Shown here in pieces: positions 1 through 5,544 of a stretch of DNA of 6,826 bases. Position 1 is the stretch's first letter, and every line of letters begins with the position of its first letter. The position numbers and the translations under genes are program-made. A model generated the notes under the pieces. It was given only the letters and a program-made list of their open reading frames with translations, made no database searches and was not told the origin of the DNA. This stretch comes from Chloroflexota bacterium (GTDB lineage Bacteria > Chloroflexota > Ktedonobacteria > Ktedonobacterales > Ktedonobacteraceae): positions 2,389 through 9,214 of the forward strand of contig VBHV01000260.1 in NCBI GenBank assembly GCA_005881995.1, read 5' to 3'.

Positions 1-720
1 ACCACGAACACAAGCGCCGCCTTGCTCGTGACCGGGCGCGGCATCCGCTCGCTCAAACGGCAGCGCAGCAAACAGCTGGGGCACCTCGCCAAAAAACAGA
101 GCCGGTGCCAGAAGCACTCGCGCCGTTGGAAGAAGCTGCAATGCGCGAAGAGCAAGGTAAGTAAGCGTGCCGAGCGGCGCATTCGGGATGTGCGCCATAA
201 AGCGACCAGGGCCGTGATTGACTTCTGTGTTGAACACAAGGTCGGAACCTTGTTCATCGGCAATCCGCACGGCGTGCGCAGCCGGGACACTGGACGCCAT
301 CACAACCAGCGCATGTCCGGCTGGGAGTACGGCAAGGATATTGACTACCTCACGCACAAATCCAAACAAGCTCGCATCTCGTGCTTCACCGGCTCCGAAC
401 GAGGAACCAGTAGCCGGTGTCCCCGATGTGGGCATCGTCACAAACCCAGAGGCAGAACCTGGGCATGCCACGCCTGCGGCTTTACCGGCCACCGCGATCT
501 CGTTGGCTCGATCAATATGCATACCCTTGTGTTTGGTACCCATCCGAAGTTTCCTCGTTCCTTCACGTATCTCCGTCCTGGCAACCCCAGGAGGAGTAGT
601 CGGGCAGACACGCCCCGAAGTTGTCTTGGTCAACCAACGGTTCAACCACCTATCGTGGATACGGTCTCTCCGGAGACAGGCCACCCCGTTGGCGTTGCCC
701 AGAAGCCCGTCCCTTTCTAG
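1..720 (+). CDS. tnpB: TnpB, RNA-guided nuclease of an IS200/IS605-type element (5' end outside window)
   Basis: TnpB is an RNA-guided DNA endonuclease carried by IS200/IS605 elements and the ancestor of Cas12. The frame is open from base 1, so the true start and the first RuvC aspartate lie upstream; the first possible in-window start (TTG at 22) is not the real one. Numbering from that TTG: a basic stretch at 8-60 (SLKRQRSK, HSRRWKKLQ), the strand LFIGNPHGV at 77-85, WEYGKDIDYL at 101-110, a zinc ribbon with Cys133, Cys136, Cys149 and Cys152, and the last RuvC aspartate Asp159 in GHRDLVGSIN. The strand that usually carries the RuvC-II glutamate (consensus IVIEDL) has Gly-Asn instead; Glu102 in WEYG may replace it. 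The C-terminal tail past about residue 190 is low-conservation and overlaps the presumed guide-RNA region; the TAG stop lies in the terminal hairpin loop. No tnpA transposase is visible, so the element may be tnpB-only or tnpA may lie further left. Confidence 0.92.
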   Translation, partial: TTNTSAALLVTGRGIRSLKRQRSKQLGHLAKKQSRCQKHSRRWKKLQCAKSKVSKRAERRIRDVRHKATRAVIDFCVEHKVGTLFIGNPHGVRSRDTGRHHNQRMSGWEYGKDIDYLTHKSKQARISCFTGSERGTSSRCPRCGHRHKPRGRTWACHACGFTGHRDLVGSINMHTLVFGTHPKFPRSFTYLRPGNPRRSSRADTPRSCLGQPTVQPPIVDTVSPETGHPVGVAQKPVPF

Positions 721-736
721 GGGACGGGAGTGTCAC
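600..736 (+). ncRNA. Probable TnpB guide RNA (omega/reRNA) scaffold at the element's right end
   Basis: TnpB guide RNAs are made from the 3' end of the element, overlapping the end of tnpB, with the guide copied from DNA just past the right end. Three small hairpins follow one another here: GTCTC/GAGAC (664-668 with 673-677), GCCA/TGGC (680-683 with 690-693), and the perfect 8-bp CCCGTCCC/GGGACGGG (706-713 with 721-728). The left limit is a guess. The right limit is placed at GTGTCAC by analogy with related element ends as I recall them, not by a duplicated target site. On this reading the guide would start at about 737 (ATGAGTCATC...). Confidence 0.5.
706..728 (+). repeat. Terminal hairpin of the IS200/IS605 right end
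   Basis: A perfect 8-bp inverted repeat, CCCGTCCC and GGGACGGG, encloses a 7-nt loop TTTCTAG that contains the tnpB stop codon. Subterminal hairpins at the right end are the structures recognised by TnpA in this family, and the same hairpin is normally the last stem of the TnpB guide RNA. It is not followed by a T-run, so it does not look like a classical intrinsic terminator. Confidence 0.7.
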
Positions 737-785
737 ATGAGTCATCACATTTTATGCATTGCGAAAAACGCCTGCCTCTAAATGT

Positions 786-814
786 TTGCGCTTTGGGAAA
801 GAACTCGTTATAAT
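786..814 (+). promoter_or_regulatory. Predicted sigma-70-type promoter for pepF
   Basis: TTGCGC (786-791) and a perfect TATAAT (809-814) are separated by 17 nt, the ideal spacing. It lies in the only AT-rich non-coding stretch between the mobile element and pepF, reading toward pepF. Transcription would start near 821, giving a leader of about 90 nt. The rest of the 721-912 gap shows no gene: the short frames there have no ribosome site or recognisable product. Confidence 0.6.
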
Positions 815-897
815 AAGTGAACACAAAACTACCCAAATGTACCATCTCTGCAAATACGTGAAAACATGCCTGTGTGGCAGCGTTTGATTACATTTTG

Positions 898-915
898 AAA
901 GGCAGTTTGACATTG
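898..915 (+). promoter_or_regulatory. Ribosome binding site and TTG start of pepF
   Basis: AAAGGCAG (898-905) is followed by an in-frame TTG at 913, giving a protein that begins MLTLTKRSDVPKEYTWDLESIF, the normal N-terminus of PepF proteins. The AAGG core to TTG spacing is about 10 nt. In-frame alternatives are TTG 907 (too close), TTG 922 (too far) and GTG 874 (no ribosome site and an atypical N-terminal extension). Confidence 0.55.
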
Positions 916-2666
916 CTGACATTGACAAAACGAAGTGATGTCCCAAAGGAATATACCTGGGACCTGGAGAGCATCTTCTCTACCAATGAAGACTGGGAAC
1001 AGATGTTTCAGTCGCTGCTACAGCGCATACCTGAACTTGAGGCGCTCCAGGGAACGCTTGCACAAAGTGGGCAGGCGCTCTTGAATGTATTGCGCAAGCG
1101 TGACGAGGTGTTTGAGAAACTGGAAGCGCTCTTCGTGTATGCATCCATGCGCAAAGATGAAGATACAACAAACAGCAAGTACCAGGGGATGTACGATCGC
1201 GCCATGCAGCTGTTTGTGCGTACTTCCACAGCGCTTTCATACATTGAACCGGAAATTCTGGCGTTGCCACAGGCGACACTGGACCAGTATGTGCAGGAGA
1301 CGCCTGGATTGCAACTCTACGGGCAGCAACTGCGCGATTTGAATCGCAAACGCCCTCACGTGCGTTCCTCCGAGGTAGAGGCTGTACTGGCTGCCGCAGG
1401 TGAAATTTCCGATGGACCCGACTCCGTTTTCTCAATGATCGATAATGCTGATCTGCGTTTGCCACTGATCCGCAACGAAGCGGACGAGGATGTGCAGCTA
1501 ACTAAGGGCAACTACCTGGTCTATATTCGAAGCACGGATCGACGTGTGCGCAAAGAGGCATTTGAGGGGATGCACGAGACATTCCTCAAGCAGCGCAATA
1601 CCATTGCCGCGACCCTTTCTGCCCAGGTGAAGGCGGATATCTTTTATACACGGCAGCGAGGGTATGCTTCAAGCCGCGAACGTGCACTCTTCCAAAACAA
1701 TATTCCGGTCAGCGTCTATGATAACCTGGTCAAAACGGTTGGTGAGCATATTCCTCTGCTCAATCGCTACATGGAACTGCGCAAGCGTGTGCTGCAACTG
1801 AAACCGCCGACGAGATTAGCTACGAGGAAGCCTGTGAAACGGTGGTGGCCGGATTGGCTCCGTTGGGCGAGAACTATACCAACACGCTGAGAAAAGCCTT
1901 TCGTGAACGGTGGATTGATGTCTATGAGACACCAGGGAAGCGCGGCGGCGCATACAGTGGCGGTGGCTATACAACCCGGCCCTTTATCCTGCTCAACTTC
2001 CAGAACAAGCGCGATAGCATGTACACCCTGGCGCATGAACTGGGTCACTCCATGCACTCGTTCTTTACGCGCAACTACCAGCCATTTCAGTACGGGGACT
2101 ATACCATCTTCGTCGCAGAGGTGGCTTCTACTCTGAACGAATCCTTACTCACGGATTACCTGCTCAAGACGAACACGGACCCGGCAGTTCGCCTGGCCAT
2201 CCTCAATCACGCGCTTGAAGACCTGCGGGGAACGCTCTATCGTCAGACCATGTTTGCCGAGTTTGAACAACTGGTGCACGGTCAGGCCGAGGAGGGCGAG
2301 CCATTGACCGCCGATAACCTGAGCGAGATGTATCACGCGCTCAATGAGAAATTCTATGGCGGCGTGGCACTGGTTGACGGGTTGATCGATGTTGAGTGGG
2401 CGCGTATCCCCCACTTTTATAGCAGCTTTTATGTGTACCAGTACGCGACCGGCATTTCCGCCGCGAGCGCGCTGGCACAGCAGATTCTGCACGAAGGCAG
2501 GCCCGCCGTTGATCGCTACCTGAAGTTCCTCTCCTCCGGTTCCTCAGATTACAGTATTGAGCTGCTGAAAAAAGCCGGAGTCGATATGAACTCGCCCCAG
2601 CCGGTGCGCCAGGCTTGCCAGTTGTTCGAGTCTTACCTGGCGCAGATGGAAGAGTTGCTGGGCTGA
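913..2666 (+). pseudogene. pepF: Oligoendopeptidase F (M3B zinc peptidase), frameshifted by an internal deletion
   Basis: PepF is a cytoplasmic zinc metallopeptidase that degrades short peptides. The N-terminal part (913-1800) begins with the family's TKRSDVPKEYTWDLESIF and runs through the helical M3 domain to ELRKRVLQL. The C-terminal part, one frame over, resumes at about 1803 with TADEISYEEACETV and continues with ERWIDVYE, TLAHELGHSMHSFF (zinc motif HELGH at 2034-2048), the FVAEVASTLNE segment with the third zinc ligand, and FYVYQYATGISAA, to the TGA at 2664. Between the two parts the conserved segment usually like DELHMYDLYVPLV is absent, about 14 residues. Frame arithmetic requires a net loss of 1 more than a multiple of 3, so about 40 or 43 nt. 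With it restored the protein would be about 598 residues, the usual length. Both zinc motifs survive but in the wrong frame, so no full enzyme can be made as the sequence stands. It could be a real pseudogene or an assembly error. Confidence 0.85.
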
Positions 2667-2670
2667 TAGG

Positions 2671-2868
2671 TTAACGCTTGTTCATATACCAGATATCCCC
2701 AAAGACTTTCCCACAGTCAATCGCAGCAATCGCTATGAGCAGTGTAACTGGTAGAGCAATGAGCATATCTAACCACTGCGCTTGCAGGGCAAACATGCCT
2801 GCCGGTAATGGCGAGAAAGCTGGGATGACTGAAACGATCATGACGAGTAGTGGCGGAACGACGACTGC
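2671..2868. repeat. Direct repeat copy A, 198 bp (pairs with 4266-4463)
   Basis: Comparing base by base with 4266-4463 gives 188 of 198 identical positions (about 95%), no gaps, same orientation, constant offset of 1595. Similarity starts at the stop codon of the minus-strand membrane-protein reading frame and ends sharply after ACGACTGC at 2868, where methyltransferase coding sequence begins. Confidence 0.95.
2671..2868 (-). pseudogene. 3' remnant of a second copy of the membrane-protein gene
   Basis: Read on the minus strand, this encodes the last 65 residues (AVVVPPLLVM ... DIWYMNKR) of a paralogue of the intact membrane protein at 4266-5504. Only three residues differ, all conservatively: Ile for Val384, Asp for Glu398, Lys for Arg411. 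Six of the ten base differences are silent, which suggests that both copies evolved as working genes before this one was cut. Everything 5' of codon 348 is missing; the frame runs on into antisense methyltransferase sequence up to 2997, which carries no recognisable domain. Its TAA stop lies 4 nt after the pepF stop. Confidence 0.9.
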
Positions 2869-3276
2869 GATCTCTCGCCTGCTATGGTCAACCTCTGCCG
2901 TGAAAAAGGTTTGGAGGCACACGTGATGGACTTCCTGAACCTGGATTTCCCGCCAGCCTCCTTCGATGCTATCTACGCTCTGAACTGCCTGCTGCATGTT
3001 CCCACACGCGATCTACCTACCGTTCTGCGGAAACTTCAAGATCTGCTGCCCTCCTGGGGCCTCTTCTTCCTCGGTCTCTACGGCGGCGTTGAGTTCGAGG
3101 GTGTGAGGGAGCAGGACTGGCATATCCCGCCGCGTTTCTTCTCTCAACACACAGACGAGTTCATGCGACATGTCACTGCTCCGTTCTTTGATCTTGTCTC
3201 TTTCAAAGCGATTACCCTGCAGAGCAAATTATTTCACTTTCAGTCCATGGTGCTGAGGCGCAAAGAGCTTTGTTGA
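2869..3276 (+). pseudogene. Class I SAM-dependent methyltransferase, N-terminally truncated
   Basis: In-frame reading from 2869 begins DLSPAMVNLCREKGLEA, the end of strand beta-2 of a Rossmann-fold methyltransferase; the leading Asp would bind the SAM ribose. Then follow MDFLNLDFPPASFDAIYALN (beta-3/beta-4), LPSWGLFFLGLYGG (beta-5, Trp where Gly is usual) and a C-terminal FFDLVSFKAI...FQSMVLRR, ending at TGA 3274-3276. The first 50-60 residues, including the glycine-rich SAM loop (LDLGCGPG type), are absent, and the break falls exactly at the edge of repeat copy A. The ATG at 2884 is an internal methionine with no ribosome site, so the fragment is probably neither translated nor active. The substrate cannot be told. 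The kinase gene starts 45 nt downstream on the same strand, so the two may once have been co-transcribed. Confidence 0.85.
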
Positions 3277-3321
3277 TGCAGGGGACTGTGTTGTCGCTCT
3301 TGAAGTTATATTATGTGAAGT

Positions 3322-4269
3322 ATGCAATATAATCCGCCAGACTTGCACATTGTAAAACAAGTGATTGCCCAGATTTTTTCTCATGCCCCTTCGATTTTAG
3401 TGGATCGGATGGAAGAAGGCATGTCTACCTACGTGTACAGAATATCTCATGCCAATGAGGTATTTTATCTGCGGGTGCAGCCTGAAGCAAACGCGAGTTT
3501 CGCCCCAGAAGTACATGTACACCAACTTCTACGCTCTAAAGGTGTAAAAGTGCCTGAGGTTATCCACTTTGAGCGTGAAAATGAACTCCTACAGCGATCA
3601 ATCATGGTGACGACTGAGATAAAGGGCATGCCCCTCGGTCATTGCGCAGTTGAGACGGATACAAGAAAGATTCTCTTTGAAGCTGGGCGAGACCTTGCCA
3701 TTATTAATAGTCTTCCTGTAGAGGGATTTGGATGGATACGACGAGATAAGTGTGAGATGACGCGCCTTGAGGCAGAATTTCCCACTTATCGAGCTTTCAT
3801 CTCTGAACACCTGGAGAGTGATCTTGCCGATTTAGAGGATCGTGTTTTGCCGAAGAGCGATATTATCACAATTGGTCACATACTTGCCCGTTATGATGGC
3901 TGGCTAGATGGGGGGGAGGCATGGCTTGCACACGGTGATTTCGATATGACCCATATCTACCAGGTTCAGGGACAGTACACCGGTATCATCGACTTTGGAG
4001 AGATTCGGGGTACTCATATGTTCTATGATCTCGGCCACTTCAAGATGTATGATGGCGAAATGTTGCCTTTTCTAGTGTTTCCATATCTCGTCGAGGGTTA
4101 TAGAGAGGTAACTGTTCTACCGCCCAATTATGAGCAACATGTCTCTCTTGCGAGCTTACTCATCGCTGTAAGGACGCTTGCGCGAACATTAGAGAAGCGC
4201 CCTGCATGTATTGACGATCATCATGGGTTAAAGTCGATACAGAAGGATACGCAGATTTTGCTGGCTTAG
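3322..4269 (+). CDS. Aminoglycoside phosphotransferase (APH/choline kinase-like) family kinase
   Basis: A 315-residue protein of the APH fold, which phosphorylates hydroxyls of small molecules using ATP or GTP in the cytoplasm; the substrate cannot be predicted. Visible parts: an N-lobe with EGMSTYVYRI at 32-41 and FYLRV at 48-52 (Arg51 where many members have the nucleotide Lys), Glu63 and HQLLRSKGVKVPEV at 67-80, then a C-lobe with the catalytic loop HGDFDMTH at 204-211 (catalytic Asp206) and the metal-binding IDFGE at 223-227, followed by YDLGHF. The usual HGDxxxxN has His211 in place of Asn. ATG 3322 has only a weak GAAG almost touching it, so initiation may be weak or leaderless. Base composition is lower in G+C than downstream: 27/60 in 3541-3600 and 24/60 in 3661-3720, against 35/60 in 4681-4740. 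This may indicate separate origin. The TAG stop overlaps the stop of the convergent membrane-protein gene. A resistance role is not implied. Confidence 0.85.
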   Translation: MQYNPPDLHIVKQVIAQIFSHAPSILVDRMEEGMSTYVYRISHANEVFYLRVQPEANASFAPEVHVHQLLRSKGVKVPEVIHFERENELLQRSIMVTTEIKGMPLGHCAVETDTRKILFEAGRDLAIINSLPVEGFGWIRRDKCEMTRLEAEFPTYRAFISEHLESDLADLEDRVLPKSDIITIGHILARYDGWLDGGEAWLAHGDFDMTHIYQVQGQYTGIIDFGEIRGTHMFYDLGHFKMYDGEMLPFLVFPYLVEGYREVTVLPPNYEQHVSLASLLIAVRTLARTLEKRPACIDDHHGLKSIQKDTQILLA

Positions 4270-4463
4270 CGCCGGTTCATATACCAGATATCCCCGAAGA
4301 CTTTCCCACACTCGATCGCAGCAATCGCTATGAGCAGCGTAACTGGTAGAGCAACGAGCATATCTAACCACTGCGCTTGCAGGGCGAACATGCCTGCCGG
4401 TAATGGGGAGAAAGCTGGGATGACTGAAACGATCATGACGAGTAGTGGCGGAACGACGACTGC
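4266..4463. repeat. Direct repeat copy B, 198 bp (pairs with 2671-2868)
   Basis: This is the 3' end of the intact minus-strand membrane-protein gene and the partner of copy A at about 95% identity. The two copies flank 1397 bp holding the methyltransferase remnant and the kinase gene. Same-orientation repeats of this length and identity could recombine and delete that block, and could confuse a short-read assembler. Confidence 0.95.
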
Positions 4464-5504
4464 TGGAAGCGCTATCACGATTGCCAGCAGCCACGTTCCC
4501 GGTAGAATATCTAGCGTTGCCTTATGGCGCTGCCGGTGCCTGTAGGTAAGCCAATCTATCAGGACGGCCGAGATTAAAAAGAGGAGTGGTATCAGGGCCA
4601 GCGTGAGATTGAAGGCGGGCCTGCGATCTACAAAGCGATAGGATATTCCAAGTAATGCTACGCTGGTGCTAATGGCGAATGGCACAAAGGCCTGCGTATA
4701 CAACGTCTGAATGCAGAGCAGCAGCGCCGTTATGGTGGCGCTGCCGGGCTTGCGCGTCAATTGAACGGCGCTGACGAGGCTGAATCCGCCCGCGAGAGCC
4801 AGCGCGAAAGGGTAAGTAAAGAGTTGCAATGGCCCGAGAGGGATGGCAACGAAGGCCGTTAACGCGGGAATTGTCAGGTTCATATAGGCAGCAAGTACAG
4901 CCAGCGTTCCCCATTCAAGGGCGCTGCATCCCAGGAAGCGGCGCGGGGGATGCCCAGCCCGCGCTGCCTGGCGCTCGATGATGACCTCAGATGCGAACAC
5001 ATAGATGATACCCACGCCCACGATAATACTTCCAAGCGTCCCCATGACGTGGAAAGGCGACCACAGGGTGACATCAATCCCGTAGAGCTGGTGCCAGTAG
5101 TTATCGAAGGGCGCGGCCACCAGATCGATGAGCGCGCCGAAGCCTAATAACACGTAACCGAGAGGCGCGTGAAAGGTGAAGATACGAATGGTCGAGGTAT
5201 CGTCAACGCCTGGTTTCTTGAGCTTATAGCGCAGCGTATCCGCCGTAATCACAATCAACGCCACGAGACCCGCTCCCCCAATGCCCGCGTACAGCATGAT
5301 ATGCGGCAGTGTCCAGAACTGGTCACGTCCAATGAGATCATGCCAGTTTCTATCCCACGCCAGTCCAAGTTCTGCCTGCAGCGCCAGGTAAAGCAGGAAC
5401 CAGGCGCCCACTCGCCGGAGCCTGCGTTCGGTGCGGTCTGTCGGCTTTAATTGAGAAATTTGATCTGCCTGGTTTTTAGGGGTATGAGCAGCTGATTGTG
5501 CCAT
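4266..5504 (-). CDS. Polytopic membrane protein with two PmoC-like D-x3-H-x12/13-H motifs, function unknown
   Basis: A 412-residue integral membrane protein I cannot assign to a named family. A charged cytosolic-type N-terminus (1-32) precedes about ten hydrophobic segments, roughly 34-50, 66-88, 111-131, 151-172, 197-221, 224-247, 256-283, 297-316, 336-362 and 383-399. Two related motifs sit at the ends of neighbouring segments: DRNWHDLIGRDQFWTLPH (51-68) and DNYWHQLYGIDVTLWSPFH (134-152). They share Asp, Trp-His, Gly, Asp, Trp, Pro and His, which suggests an internal duplication and a possible metal site. The spacing of the first equals the copper-ligand motif of PmoC/AmoC; relationship to that family is untested inference. 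The start ATG (5502-5504) has a good AGAAAGG ribosome site. It lies 40 nt downstream of zwf on the same strand and is probably co-transcribed. The C-terminus is duplicated at 2671-2868. The gene appears intact. Confidence 0.8.
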   Translation of the reverse strand: MAQSAAHTPKNQADQISQLKPTDRTERRLRRVGAWFLLYLALQAELGLAWDRNWHDLIGRDQFWTLPHIMLYAGIGGAGLVALIVITADTLRYKLKKPGVDDTSTIRIFTFHAPLGYVLLGFGALIDLVAAPFDNYWHQLYGIDVTLWSPFHVMGTLGSIIVGVGIIYVFASEVIIERQAARAGHPPRRFLGCSALEWGTLAVLAAYMNLTIPALTAFVAIPLGPLQLFTYPFALALAGGFSLVSAVQLTRKPGSATITALLLCIQTLYTQAFVPFAISTSVALLGISYRFVDRRPAFNLTLALIPLLFLISAVLIDWLTYRHRQRHKATLDILPGTWLLAIVIALPAVVVPPLLVMIVSVIPAFSPLPAGMFALQAQWLDMLVALPVTLLIAIAAIECGKVFGDIWYMNRR

Positions 5505-5506
5505 TA

Positions 5507-5522
5507 TCGACCTTTCTGTCGA
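5507..5522 (-). promoter_or_regulatory. Ribosome binding site of the membrane-protein gene, inside a small hairpin
   Basis: On the minus strand, AGAAAGG (complement of 5511-5517) lies 6 nt before the ATG. It sits in the loop of a perfect 5-bp inverted repeat, TCGAC and GTCGA (5507-5511 with 5518-5522). A second purine-rich AAAGGAG (complement of 5524-5530) lies 19 nt upstream of the ATG, too far to be the main site. The stem is short, so a regulatory role is only possible. Confidence 0.5.
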
Positions 5523-5544
5523 GCTCCTTTTCCCGGAGGTGAGT

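Noticed and set aside
218..781. 187-residue plus-strand frame overlapping tnpB, and the other overlapping frames in pepF, zwf and the membrane gene
   Set aside because: They are out-of-frame shadows of well-supported coding sequence with low-complexity composition and no domains.
874..912. GTG 874 as the pepF start
   Set aside because: It would add 13 residues unlike PepF N-termini and has no ribosome site; TTG 913 has AAAGGCAG at a suitable distance.
752..946. Minus-strand 64-residue frame upstream of pepF
   Set aside because: It overlaps the pepF promoter and start, has no clear ribosome site and no recognisable product.
1791..1830. Programmed ribosomal frameshift joining the two pepF frames
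   Set aside because: Conserved residues are missing between the frames, so slippage could not restore the protein, and no slippery heptamer stands out.
2655..2661. TTGCTGG shared by the ends of pepF (2655-2661) and the kinase gene (4258-4264) as a recombination microhomology
   Set aside because: Seven bases is within chance and the sequences between it and the repeat differ in length and content; it does not mark the repeat edge.
2671..2997. Minus-strand 108-residue open frame as a gene of its own
   Set aside because: Its C-terminal 65 residues are the duplicated membrane-protein tail, and its N-terminal part is antisense to the methyltransferase remnant. It is a by-product of the junction, with no start or domain of its own.
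2884..3276. ATG 2884 as a genuine start of a small methyltransferase
   Set aside because: Codons 2869-2883 read DLSPA in frame, the standard motif preceding this Met in methyltransferases, and there is no ribosome site. The SAM-binding loop is missing, so this is a truncated remnant.
3300..3333. TATATT (3307) or TATAAT (3328) as a promoter for the kinase
   Set aside because: No -35 element lies at 16-18 nt from either, and the second overlaps the start of the coding region; AT-richness alone explains them.
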